From Clostridia bacterium (GTDB taxonomy: Bacteria > Bacillota > Clostridia > Oscillospirales > CAG-272), in the NCBI GenBank assembly GCA_900767415.1, contig CAAFYZ010000045.1, positions 6,088 through 70,087 of the forward strand: a stretch of DNA of 64,000 nt, in the 5' to 3' direction. A model generated the notes under the pieces. That model was not told the DNA's origin, searched no databases, and was given only the letters and a program-made list of their open reading frames with translations. The position numbers were made by a program, and so were the translations under genes. Each line of letters starts with the position of its first letter. Position 1 is the first letter of the stretch. This document shows, piece by piece, positions 52,850 through 60,704 of this stretch.

Positions 52850-53623
52850 TTATCGGGGGGAGTTTTTGCCGCCCGACGAGCCGCGCGACGGCTTTTTCCG
52901 CTTTTCCTTCGGGCGGAGGGATTCTTCGTATTCCGGGTGAAGGGCGAGGAGTTCGGGGCGCCGTTCTTTCGTGACGCGCACTGCCTCTTCCAGCCGATAG
53001 CGGTCGATCTTCCGATGATCGCCCGAGAGTAGGACCTCGGGGACTTCGACACCGCGGAAGACGCGGGGCTTCGTATATTGCGGGTATTCGAGGATTCCCG
53101 AGGCGATGGATTCGCCCTCGTAACATTCGCTGGAAGACAGGACGCCGTCGATCAGGCGGGAGACGGCGTCGATGACGATACAGGCGGGGATCTCTCCGCC
53201 GGTCACGACATAGTCGCCGATCGAGATTTCTTCGTCGACGATGGCGTCGAGAATCCGCTGATCGACCCCTTCGTAATGCCCTGCGAGAAAGATAAGATCG
53301 TCATAGGACGACAGTTCTTTTGCCAGTGCGTGATCGAAGCGTCTGCCCTTCGGCGACATATAGATGACGCGCTTTTTGTGTTCGGCGGGTACGGCGCGGC
53401 ACACGGCGTCGTAGCAGTCGGCGATCGGCTGGCAGGTCATGATCATGCCGACTCCGCCGCCGAAGGGGGTATCGTCCACCTTACGGTGCTTATCCTGCGA
53501 GTAGTCACGGATGTTATAGGTGCGCACGCCGATGATCCCCGCCGCCTGCGCCCTGCCGAGGATGCTCGCGTCGAGGACGGCGCGTACCGTCTCGGGGAAA
53601 AGCGTCATGACATGGTAGGTCAT
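52850..53623 (-). CDS. trmD: tRNA (guanine-37-N1)-methyltransferase
   Basis: 257 residues. The SPOUT knot motifs are clear: 'TLFPETVRAVLDASILGRA', 'DTPFGGGVGMIM', 'YMSPKGRRFDHALAKEL', 'LAGHYEGVDQRI', 'SIGDYVVTGGEIPA' and 'PQYTKPRVFRG'. It methylates G37 next to the anticodon and prevents frameshifting. The start overlaps the rimM stop by 4 bases (ATGA), so translation is coupled. The usual rplS is not downstream. Confidence 0.97.
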   Translation of the reverse strand: MTYHVMTLFPETVRAVLDASILGRAQAAGIIGVRTYNIRDYSQDKHRKVDDTPFGGGVGMIMTCQPIADCYDAVCRAVPAEHKKRVIYMSPKGRRFDHALAKELSSYDDLIFLAGHYEGVDQRILDAIVDEEISIGDYVVTGGEIPACIVIDAVSRLIDGVLSSSECYEGESIASGILEYPQYTKPRVFRGVEVPEVLLSGDHRKIDRYRLEEAVRVTKERRPELLALHPEYEESLRPKEKRKKPSRGSSGGKNSPR

Positions 53624-54138
53624 TCTTCGTCAAAGAACCCGGGGATCGGGCGGATAAAGACGCCGCGCTCGGGATCGACCTCCTTGATAAATTCTTTTAC
53701 GCCGGGCAAAAGGACATCGCCCTTTTCCGTATGGACGGTATACATTTTCCCCTGCGGGACGTCGGTGATGTTCGCCACAGTGCCGTAACGGCGATGCGTG
53801 TCGACGTCGATGACGGGCAGTCCGAAAAGGTCGGCGATAAAATAGGAACCCTTCGGCAGAGGGATATCCGCGCGGGAGAGATAGAGGGTCGTATTTTTCA
53901 TCGCGACGGCGTCTTCCCTCGTGTCGCACCCTTCGATGCCGAGGAGGACGGCGTCCCCGCCGGCAGGGGATGCGGAGCGCACGGCGCGTTCTTCATATCT
54001 TCCGTCGGACAGACGGAGAAAAACACGGCGGCAGGCGGCGAGGACTTTCGGCGAGTCGCAATAGGAGATGACTTTGAGAATTCCGCGTACGCCGTGTGCC
54101 GATACCACGGTGCCGCCTTCCAGATATTCTTGTTTCAT
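53620..54138 (-). CDS. rimM: Ribosome maturation factor RimM
   Basis: 172 residues from the ATG at 54138. N-terminal RimM barrel ('GGTVVSAHGVRGILKV', 'EGCDTREDAVAMKNTTLYL') and C-terminal PRC-like barrel ('YFIADLFGLPVID', 'VLLPGVKEFIKEVD'). It helps mature the 30S head. There is no ribosome site: the promoter's -10 ends only seven bases before the ATG, which predicts a leaderless mRNA. Paired with trmD as in most bacteria, but rpsP and the KH-domain gene are missing upstream. Confidence 0.95.
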   Translation of the reverse strand: MKQEYLEGGTVVSAHGVRGILKVISYCDSPKVLAACRRVFLRLSDGRYEERAVRSASPAGGDAVLLGIEGCDTREDAVAMKNTTLYLSRADIPLPKGSYFIADLFGLPVIDVDTHRRYGTVANITDVPQGKMYTVHTEKGDVLLPGVKEFIKEVDPERGVFIRPIPGFFDEE

Positions 54139-54145
54139 GGTATTT

Positions 54146-54174
54146 ATTTTATCATATCCGCGCGCGAATGTCAA
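54146..54174 (-). promoter_or_regulatory. Sigma-A promoter of rimM-trmD, predicted leaderless
   Basis: Minus strand: TTGACA (54169-54174), 17-bp spacer, TAAAAT (54146-54151), then seven bases to the ATG at 54138. Confidence 0.75.
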
Positions 54175-54299
54175 GAGGCGGGGAAAATCGTCCGAAAAAA
54201 GAGCAAACGGAGAAAGAGCAGGGAAAAATGGGTAGAAAACAAAGAACAAGACGGGAAACGTTGCCGTTTTTCGGCGTGCGGAAGGGAAAAATACAAAAG

Positions 54300-54355
54300 C
54301 CGTCCTTCCACCTTGGCACTCCGTGTGCCGACCCGAGGGGAAGAACGGATTTTTC
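54300..54355. terminator. Terminator after the glycosyltransferase gene
   Basis: Imperfect long stem built on CCGT-CTTCC ... GGAAG-ACGG with an inner GGCAC / GTGTGCC, and T-rich ends on both strands. Confidence 0.55.
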
Positions 54356-54362
54356 TTGCTTT

Positions 54363-55508
54363 TTAAGAATCTTTGAGAGAAGGACGCAAAATATCGGTAG
54401 AAAACAAAGATTTTCTCCGTGATGAGACAACTCTTCGGTAGAGGTCCGTATAGGCGCGCTCCATGCGGGAAAGGGAAAACTCCCGTGCATAGCGCGACAG
54501 CGCACCGCGTGAGAGCGCGGGGAGGAGATCCTGCGTCCCAAGAAGGAAAAGGAGTTTTTCCGCGAGGTCGTAGGCGTTGTCGGGCTGAAACAGAGCACCG
54601 TTCTCTCCGTCGCACAGAAGTTCCGCGGCGCTCTCCGTATCGGCGGCGACGCTGACGGTTCCGAGGGACATCAGGGTGCATATCCGAAGGGCGTCTTCTT
54701 CTCTTATCTCGGCGGGGGCGACATACAGAGCAAAGAGTCCGCGTGCGGGGAGCTCTTCCCCGACCCCCGAAAAGATACGCACCCGCTCGCCGATGCCGAG
54801 CAGGGAGGCGAGCCGACAGAGTTCTCTTTCTTCTTTTCCCGCACCGAAAAGCAAAAGCACGACCTCCCCGTGGTGCATTGCCACACGGGCGAAGGCACGC
54901 AGGAGAACCCCGCCGCCCGTCGCTCCGTCCCCGAGGACGGAGCCGATCACGGCGGTATCCCGCGAAATGCCGAGGGAGCGGCGCACCGCTCCGAGCCGTT
55001 CTCCGTCGACGCACACCCCCGTCGGCACGCCGTTTTGGATGGTGACGATCCGATCGGCGGGCACTCCTTCCGCGCACAGCCGACGCCCGACGGCGGGTGT
55101 CGTGGCAACCGTCATGGCGGTAAGTGCGTTGTAGAACGCCGCGCGCAGAGGAGAGCGGTGCGCACGACCCGAACGGCAGTCGTGCCGCGTCGAGAGAAGA
55201 TACGGTACACCGGCAAGCGCGGCACCGACGCGCGCCGCAAGATTCCCGTGCGTATGCACGATGTCCGGTTTCGTACGGAGAAAATATCCCTCGAAGCGAC
55301 GGATGTCGGAAATGCGGAACCCGCTTTTCCCGCAAAGCGGCAGTTCCGTCGCACGGACGGATTGTTCGGAGAGAGTCGCGAGGACGGGTGCCCCCTGCGG
55401 TGCGATCACCTCTACGTCGAAGGTGTGAGACAGTGCCGCCGCAAGGTAAGAAAGTTGCAGGTGTGCGCCCCTCGATTCCGCGCGTCCGATGACATGTGCG
55501 ATCTTCAT
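54363..55508 (-). CDS. Glycosyltransferase family 4 (GT-B)
   Basis: 381 residues from the ATG at 55508. N-terminal half: 'HVIGRAESRGAHLQLSYLAAAL', 'KPDIVHTHGNLAARVGAALAG', 'LLSTRHDC'. C-terminal nucleotide-sugar half: 'VIGSVLGDGATGGGVLL', 'VLLLFGAGKEEREL', 'REEDALRICTLMSLGTVSVAAD' (the EX7E-like region) and 'GENGALFQPDNAYDLAEKLL'. It transfers an activated sugar to a lipid or glycan acceptor in the cytoplasm. The ribosome site is weak (AGAGGA is about 15 bases away). Probably works with the O-antigen-ligase-like gene downstream. Confidence 0.88.
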   Translation of the reverse strand: MKIAHVIGRAESRGAHLQLSYLAAALSHTFDVEVIAPQGAPVLATLSEQSVRATELPLCGKSGFRISDIRRFEGYFLRTKPDIVHTHGNLAARVGAALAGVPYLLSTRHDCRSGRAHRSPLRAAFYNALTAMTVATTPAVGRRLCAEGVPADRIVTIQNGVPTGVCVDGERLGAVRRSLGISRDTAVIGSVLGDGATGGGVLLRAFARVAMHHGEVVLLLFGAGKEERELCRLASLLGIGERVRIFSGVGEELPARGLFALYVAPAEIREEDALRICTLMSLGTVSVAADTESAAELLCDGENGALFQPDNAYDLAEKLLFLLGTQDLLPALSRGALSRYAREFSLSRMERAYTDLYRRVVSSRRKSLFSTDILRPSLKDS

Positions 55509-55686
55509 GTTCTCTGTCCGTATCCTCTCTTTTTCTTCATTCTTGCCGCGCGGGGAAGAAAGTATACAAAGAAGATAAAGAGCGAGCAAGAAAAAAAGAA
55601 AAGAGCGGGGTGGCCGCTCTTTTTTCGGACGAGTTTTATACGACACGGAGTGGGATTGTGTGATTTTTTGAGCACACCTCCCGTTT

Positions 55687-55708
55687 TTTGACAACTATCA
55701 TTTACATA
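55687..55708 (-). repeat. Dispersed 9-4-9 element, copy I (tadA/glycosyltransferase spacer)
   Basis: Minus strand TATGTAAAT-GATA-GTTGTCAAA, in the 269-bp spacer after tadA. That spacer holds nothing else that I recognise apart from A/T-rich sequence. Confidence 0.45.
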
Positions 55709-55777
55709 TTCTTGACCTGCTCGGAGAAAAAACGCGAGAAAAGAAAAATCAATGCGCAAAAATCCGCGACTACAGCG

Positions 55778-56266
55778 TCACGGCTTCGGCAAAAGCTCTT
55801 CTTGCGGATTCGGCTTTTCCCGCTTTCTACGGAAGTAATCCTGTAAGAGTGCGCGTGCTTCTTCTTCGAGGACGCCGCCGGTAATGCTCGGCGTATGATT
55901 CAACGGTACGCGGGCAAGGTCGATACAGGAGCCGAACGCACCGAAACGCAGATCCCGTGTCCCGTATACAACGCGCGGGATCCGTGCGTTGATGATGGCA
56001 CCGGCGCACATCGCGCACGGTTCCATGGTCACATAGAGGGTAACTCCGGGCAGGCGCCAGCCGCCGAGGGCACGGCACGCCTCTTCGATGGCGAGGATCT
56101 CCGCATGATGCGTGGCGAGGCGGGATTCTTCCCGTCGGTTGGACGCGCGGGAAAGAATGACGCCGTCCCGCACGGCGACGGCACCGACCGGCACTTCGTC
56201 GCGGTCGGCGGCTTCTTTGGCAAGAGCGAGGGCTTGTCGCATGAAATAAATATCGTCGGTTTCCAT
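55778..56266 (-). CDS. tadA: tRNA-specific adenosine deaminase
   Basis: 162 residues from the ATG at 56266; a GTG two codons earlier is part of the GAGGTGA site. Deaminase zinc motifs: 'THHAEILAIEEA' (His-Ala-Glu) and 'EPCAMCAGAIINARI' (two Cys). 'NRREESRLATHHAE' and 'YGTRDLRFGAFGS' are typical of TadA. It converts A34 of tRNA-Arg to inosine; essential in most bacteria. It follows the CPBP gene by 7 bp. Confidence 0.96.
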   Translation of the reverse strand: METDDIYFMRQALALAKEAADRDEVPVGAVAVRDGVILSRASNRREESRLATHHAEILAIEEACRALGGWRLPGVTLYVTMEPCAMCAGAIINARIPRVVYGTRDLRFGAFGSCIDLARVPLNHTPSITGGVLEEEARALLQDYFRRKREKPNPQEELLPKP

Positions 56267-56273
56267 AGTCACC

Positions 56274-57095
56274 TCACGGATTCTGAGAGATCAGGCGGGA
56301 TATTGCGAAAAGAAGACAGACAAGAAGCAGAGAAATCGTTGATTTTGTAAAGATAACTTTCTCTTTTTCTTCTTTTTGTGGGAAAAACAGTGCGAGATAG
56401 TGCGACTTTTTCCAAAGAAGAAAAGCAACGGAAACAAGAGAAAGAAGAACGAGAGACGCGAAGAACAGGAGAGAAAAATACCCCTCGCTCCCATAGCGCA
56501 GGAGCAGGACGGAGAGCGCGTTGTTCAGAAAATGGAAGAGAACCGAAGGGAGAATACTGCCTGCCGCGAGATCGACTGCGGCGAAGATCACGCCGGCGAC
56601 GAAGGCATACGGCATCCGGAAAAAATCACAGTGCGTGAGAGAAAAGCAGAGCGCGCCGAAAAGCACCGCCCCCTTTTTGCCGTAAGGCGCGAGCAGAGAA
56701 AGCGGGAGATAGCGGAAGAGAAATTCTTCAAAGAGCGCAGGCAGGAGAAGATAGGAGAAAAAGATCTCCGCCGGGCTTCCCGCAAGTGCCGTATTCCCCT
56801 GCAGTCCGAACGCACCGAAGAGCAGGGAAGTCAGGGCGGAGATACCGAAGAGAAGGAGAACCGTCGGGAAGAAAAGAGGCAGGGAAAAGAGAAAAGAATG
56901 CCCCGTGATTTTCGGCGGACAGACGGTGAGGTCGACACCGTTCCGCCCGGCAAAAGCGAGAAGAAAAACCGCCGAGAGAAGGTAAGAAAGAATATAAAAT
57001 ACAGAGGAGAGCGGCGGGGCGACGCTGCCCGAAAGGCGCAGTCCGAGAAGGAAGAGAAGATAGGCGAGAATCAGTCGCTTTTGCGCACGGATCAT
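56274..57095 (-). CDS. CPBP family intramembrane metalloprotease (CAAX/Abi type)
   Basis: 273 residues, about eight membrane helices. The three CPBP motifs are intact: 'LFEEFLFRYLPLSLL' (EExxxR), 'FSLTHCDFFRMPYAFVAG' (His) and 'SVLFHFLNNALSVL' (HxxxN). Family members cut prenylated or membrane-bound peptides and in Firmicutes are linked to bacteriocin immunity or peptide maturation. The start overlaps the rnr stop as ATGA. Target unknown. Confidence 0.88.
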   Translation of the reverse strand: MIRAQKRLILAYLLFLLGLRLSGSVAPPLSSVFYILSYLLSAVFLLAFAGRNGVDLTVCPPKITGHSFLFSLPLFFPTVLLLFGISALTSLLFGAFGLQGNTALAGSPAEIFFSYLLLPALFEEFLFRYLPLSLLAPYGKKGAVLFGALCFSLTHCDFFRMPYAFVAGVIFAAVDLAAGSILPSVLFHFLNNALSVLLLRYGSEGYFSLLFFASLVLLSLVSVAFLLWKKSHYLALFFPQKEEKEKVIFTKSTISLLLVCLLFAISRLISQNP

Positions 57096-59179
57096 TCCGA
57101 CACCTCCCCGAAAACATCGGCGAAGGCGGCGTCCGAAAAGCGGATTTTCCCGCGCAGGGTGTCCGCTTCTTCCACCCGCACGCGGATTCTGTCGCCGAGA
57201 CGGTAGGTGACATCGCGGGAGTGCAGACTCACCGTCGCCTCCTCATAGCGGAAGACACCGGGCAGGGAGGAGAGGGGGATCAGCCCCTCCACGGTGTTGT
57301 CGAGCATGGCGAACACGCCGAACGAGGTGACGGAGCTGACCGTCGCAGAGAATACTTCTCCGATCTTGTCCTGCATATACAGTACTTTGTAGAGGTCTTC
57401 GATCCGTCTCTCCGCCGCAAGGGCGCGGAGTTCTCCCTCGGTCGCCGCGGCGGCGGCGCGGGAGGCGTAGGACGCATAGTGCGCGGCACTCTCCCCCGTG
57501 AGGAGGACGCGGTGCAGGATCCGATGGACGGCGAGGTCGGAGAGTCTTCGGATCGGGGAGGTAAAATGGCAGTAGAGGGGGAGGGACAGACCGAAATGCC
57601 CTTCGGGCTTTGACGAATATTCCGCCTTTGCCATCGAGCGCAGTACCACATAGGAGACCGCTTCGGAAATATCGCGCTCCCGCGCTTCCTTCAAGACACG
57701 GTCGAGTGCCTTCGCCGTGACCGCGTCTTTTTGAATATAGGTGGTATCAAAGCCGATATTGTGAAGAAAAGTTGACAATTCCTCGGATTTTTCCGCGGAC
57801 GGCGCGGCGTGCACGCGATAGACACACGGGATTTTCCATGCCGTCATTTTCTCGGCGACCGCTTCGTTCGCCGTCAGCATGAACGCCTCGATCAACCGCT
57901 CGGCATCCCCCCGCTCCCGCGCGGTGATCGCGGTCGGCAGTCCGTCTTCTCCGAGGAGAATGAGCGGCTCGGGACGGTCGAGCGTCATTGCGCCGCGCGC
58001 CTCATTCTTTTCGGCGAGGAGACGGTAAAGGCGGAACATACGGGTCAGCACTCCGTAGACTTCGGCATATTTTTTATAAAAAGGAGATTTTTCCGCCCGA
58101 AGGAAAAGGTCGTTGACTTCGGAATAGACCCCCCGCACGCGGCTTTTGATAACGCTTTCGCAGATCTCGGCAGAGAGGATCTCCCCCGTACTCGAGAGGG
58201 TGATCAGGGCGGAGAGCGCATATTTTTCCTCTCCCGCGTTCAGGGAGCAGGCACCGTTCGAGAGTGAGGGCGGGAGCATGGGCACTACCTTGTCGGTAAA
58301 GTAGACGCTGGTGCCCCTTGCCATGGCTTCCCGGTCGAGCGCCGTCTTTTCTTCGACATAATGCGAGACGTCGGCGATGTGAACGCCGAGAAGATAGCCG
58401 CCGCTTTCCGTTTCGGAGAGGGAGACGGCATCGTCGAGGTCCTTGGCGTCCGCACCGTCGATGGTGAAGACGATTTCCCCTGTCAGATCGAGTCGGCTGC
58501 CTTTTTCGATCGGTTCCCGCGCGACGCGATCCGCCTCGGCGAGCACGGCGGGGGAAAATTCGACGGCGATCCCGCACTCGCGGAGAATGGCGGCATAGTT
58601 TGCCTCTCTCGTCGCGGCAGAACCGAAGACGCGCGTGATCTCGCACAGGGGCATCTCGCCCGCACGACGGAAAAGGCGTGCTTCGACGAGATCTCCTTCC
58701 TCGGCGGGGAGTCCGCCTTCGATCTCGGGCAAAAAGGGGAATTTTCCGCTCGTCGGACATAGGCGCGTTACCGTGCGGCGATACCGCCCGATTTTCTCTC
58801 TTTCCCGCACGACCGTCCCGTAGAGCGTGCGCACGCCTTCTTCCACGGAAAGGATGCGCCCCTCGGTGCGCATACCGCCTTCCCGTGCGGGGAAGATCCG
58901 ATACGAGACGCGCACGCGGTCGCCGTCGATCGCGCCGCCGCACCTGCCTTCGGGGATAAAGATGTCGCGGTCCCCGATCGGCTCGTCCGGTGTGACGAAG
59001 CCGAAACCGCTCTTGGTTCCGGAGAAGACGCCGCAGACGACCTCTCCCGCCGTGCCGTCCGCCCTCCGCTTTTCGCGGCGATGCGTGGGGGGCGTGACTC
59101 CGCGTTTTTTCTTTTTCGGAGGGAACCCCGTGGGGCGGGCACGCCGCGACGGGGGTTTTCGTGTTCTTTCTTTTTTCAT
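57092..59179 (-). CDS. rnr: Ribonuclease R
   Basis: 695 residues from the ATG at 59179, preceded by GGTGA; a GTG three codons upstream is possible. A Lys/Arg-rich N-terminus (1-45), cold-shock-type OB domains ('GVFSGTKSGFGFVTPDE', 'GDRDIFIPE'), the RNB catalytic core with Asp residues in 'TIDGADAKDLDDAVSL', and 'YCHFTSPIRRLSDLAVHRIL', then a C-terminal S1 domain ('GEVFSATVSSVTSFGVFAML'). It degrades structured RNA 3' to 5' and works with trans-translation. The secG-rnr order is the usual Firmicutes one, but smpB and ssrA are not downstream. Confidence 0.97.
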   Translation of the reverse strand: MKKERTRKPPSRRARPTGFPPKKKKRGVTPPTHRREKRRADGTAGEVVCGVFSGTKSGFGFVTPDEPIGDRDIFIPEGRCGGAIDGDRVRVSYRIFPAREGGMRTEGRILSVEEGVRTLYGTVVREREKIGRYRRTVTRLCPTSGKFPFLPEIEGGLPAEEGDLVEARLFRRAGEMPLCEITRVFGSAATREANYAAILRECGIAVEFSPAVLAEADRVAREPIEKGSRLDLTGEIVFTIDGADAKDLDDAVSLSETESGGYLLGVHIADVSHYVEEKTALDREAMARGTSVYFTDKVVPMLPPSLSNGACSLNAGEEKYALSALITLSSTGEILSAEICESVIKSRVRGVYSEVNDLFLRAEKSPFYKKYAEVYGVLTRMFRLYRLLAEKNEARGAMTLDRPEPLILLGEDGLPTAITARERGDAERLIEAFMLTANEAVAEKMTAWKIPCVYRVHAAPSAEKSEELSTFLHNIGFDTTYIQKDAVTAKALDRVLKEARERDISEAVSYVVLRSMAKAEYSSKPEGHFGLSLPLYCHFTSPIRRLSDLAVHRILHRVLLTGESAAHYASYASRAAAAATEGELRALAAERRIEDLYKVLYMQDKIGEVFSATVSSVTSFGVFAMLDNTVEGLIPLSSLPGVFRYEEATVSLHSRDVTYRLGDRIRVRVEEADTLRGKIRFSDAAFADVFGEVSE

Positions 59180-59251
59180 TGCTGTCACCGATCGTTTGTG
59201 TGATTTTCTCCGAGAGGGAGAGGGCGGATCTTCGCCGCCTTGCGAAAGCTC

Positions 59252-59284
59252 AAAAAAAATCGGCGCCGTCGCACCGATTTTTTA
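59252..59284. terminator. Terminator between secG and rnr
   Basis: AAAATCGG ... CCGATTTT stem with A and T runs on both sides, after the secG stop in the leftward direction. Confidence 0.75.
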
Positions 59285-59331
59285 TGGATAAAATCCTGCC
59301 GAAAAACGCATGAACCGCGCTCGGCAATGGT

Positions 59332-59637
59332 TTACTTAAACACCTTGGAATAGGAGGAGAGTTTCTGCCACTGATCGAAAGATACGACCTGCTCGTAGTC
59401 GGGCTGAATGATATAGACGATCAGCACGGCAAGGGCAAAGATGATTCCGGCGATCAGCGTCCACTTACGGAGTTTCTTGTCGGTGCGTGCGACATTTCCC
59501 TGTCCGTAGTAAGTCTCGGCACCGCCGGCGATGGTGGGGGACAGACCGTCCTCTTTCGTTTTCTGGAACAGTACGGCGATGACGATGAAGAGCGCCGCAA
59601 CCAAAAGAATGCCGAGCAGAATGTACTGAAGAACCAT
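59332..59637 (-). CDS. secG: Preprotein translocase subunit SecG
   Basis: 101 residues from the ATG at 59637. Two membrane helices ('YILLGILLVAALFIVIAVLF' and 'WTLIAGIIFALAVLIVYII') flank a short loop with 'TIAGGAETYYGQG', the SecG signature region. A C-terminal tail of about 20 residues is longer than usual. It assists the SecYE channel. No ribosome site lies at the normal distance: AAAGGA is about 30 bases upstream, separated from the ATG by a 7-bp hairpin (59649-59666). Confidence 0.9.
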   Translation of the reverse strand: MVLQYILLGILLVAALFIVIAVLFQKTKEDGLSPTIAGGAETYYGQGNVARTDKKLRKWTLIAGIIFALAVLIVYIIQPDYEQVVSFDQWQKLSSYSKVFK

Positions 59638-59701
59638 GATTTTATTTCTTCGCACCGGAGTGCGAAATCCTTTCTTATCCGTATTTTATCCTGTTACGGG
59701 T

Positions 59702-59730
59702 ATTTTAGCATATTTTTTCGGAAAATGCAA
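59702..59730 (-). promoter_or_regulatory. Sigma-A promoter of secG
   Basis: Minus strand: TTGCAT (59725-59730), 17-bp spacer, TAAAAT (59702-59707). Confidence 0.6.
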
Positions 59731-59812
59731 TACCTAAACGCAAAAAAACGCCGGAGAGGCGAAAACTTTTTGTAAATCCGCGCTTTTCTCTCCGAAAACC
59801 GACGCGCGTCGG

Positions 59813-59841
59813 TTGACAAACCGCGCGAAATTTGCTATAAT
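59813..59841 (+). promoter_or_regulatory. Consensus sigma-A promoter of the HAD-YnbB-thiN group
   Basis: TTGACA (59813-59818), 17-bp spacer, TATAAT (59836-59841), a perfect consensus. Confidence 0.85.
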
Positions 59842-59883
59842 CTCTGTGGTTTATTCTGTCGGAGTACTTCTTTTTGCGGAGTA

Positions 59884-59907
59884 CCGTGCATCGGCACGGC
59901 TTTTTTT
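59884..59907 (+). terminator. Terminator-like hairpin in the HAD leader
   Basis: CCGTGC-ATCG-GCACGG then C and seven T, about 40-60 nt after the predicted transcription start and before the gene. A possible attenuator. Confidence 0.55.
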
Positions 59908-59969
59908 GCGGCGGCGCGGCTTTTCGCGATCCGTCGGGAGCCGCCTTTCGGGCGGCGGAAAGGAACGGT

Positions 59970-60701
59970 ATGATTCGAAATCTTCTTCTCGATCTCGACG
60001 ATACGATTCTTGACTTTCATCGGGCGGAAAAGATCGCCCTGACCCGCGCCCTCACCGAAGCAGGGGTGGAGGTGACCGACGCGCGGCTTTCGCGTTACAG
60101 CGAGATCAACGATTCCCGCTGGCGTCTCCTTGAAGAAAAAAAGATTACGCGCCCCGAGGTTCTCGTCTCCCGCTTTGAGATTTTCTTCGGAGAACTCGGC
60201 ATCCGCGCCGATGCCCACGCGGTGCAGACGGCGTATGAGCGGTACCTTTCGATCGGGCACTTCTTCATGCCCGGGGCAGAGAAACTTTTAGGGACGCTGT
60301 ATCCGCGCTATCGCCTTTACCTCGCCTCGAACGGTACGGCGTCGGTGCAGGCGGGGCGGATTGCGAGCGCGGGGATCGCAAAATATTTTTGCGGGATGTT
60401 CATCTCCGAGAAGGTCGGCGCGGATAAGCCGGATCCCGCGTTTTTTCGGGCGGTTTTCGCAGAGATTCCCGACTTCAAAAAAGAGGAGACGCTCATGCTC
60501 GGCGACAGTCTGACCTCGGATATCCGCGGCGGGAACGCGGTCGGGATCCGCACCGTGTGGTACAATCCGAGACATAAGTCGGGGAGAGAAGATATTCTGC
60601 CGACCTATGAGATCGACGATCTCGAAAAATTCCCGATTCTTACGGAAAAGATTTCCGAAGAGGACGAAAAAGCAAAGATAACATTACAAAAAGAGGAATA
60701 A
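59970..60701 (+). CDS. HAD family hydrolase, YjjG-type (5'-nucleotidase-like)
   Basis: 243 residues from the ATG at 59970 (AAAGGAAC upstream). HAD motifs: 'LLLDLDDTILDF' (nucleophile and acid Asp), 'LYLASNGT' (motif II), 'KVGADKPDPAFF' (motif III Lys) and 'LMLGDSLTSDIRGG' (motif IV). The cap domain and the motif spacing match YjjG/pyrimidine 5'-nucleotidase-like phosphatases, which dephosphorylate nucleotides as housecleaning. First gene of a unit with YnbB and thiN. Confidence 0.88.
   Translation: MIRNLLLDLDDTILDFHRAEKIALTRALTEAGVEVTDARLSRYSEINDSRWRLLEEKKITRPEVLVSRFEIFFGELGIRADAHAVQTAYERYLSIGHFFMPGAEKLLGTLYPRYRLYLASNGTASVQAGRIASAGIAKYFCGMFISEKVGADKPDPAFFRAVFAEIPDFKKEETLMLGDSLTSDIRGGNAVGIRTVWYNPRHKSGREDILPTYEIDDLEKFPILTEKISEEDEKAKITLQKEE
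60670..60690 (-). repeat. Dispersed 9-4-9 element, copy J (3' end of the HAD gene)
   Basis: Minus strand TTTGTAATG-TTAT-CTTTGCTT, within the last codons of the HAD gene, ending 8 bases before its stop. Confidence 0.4.
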
Positions 60702-60704
60702 ATC

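Larger units (their letters stand above)
59638..59969. other. 332-bp divergent region between secG and the HAD gene
   Basis: No gene. It holds the leftward secG promoter (59702-59730) and its hairpin leader, and the rightward HAD promoter (59813-59841) with a leader carrying a terminator-like hairpin (59884-59907), a direct repeat CGGAGTAC (59860-59867, 59877-59884) and a GC hairpin just before the ribosome site (59940-59956). Confidence 0.7.
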
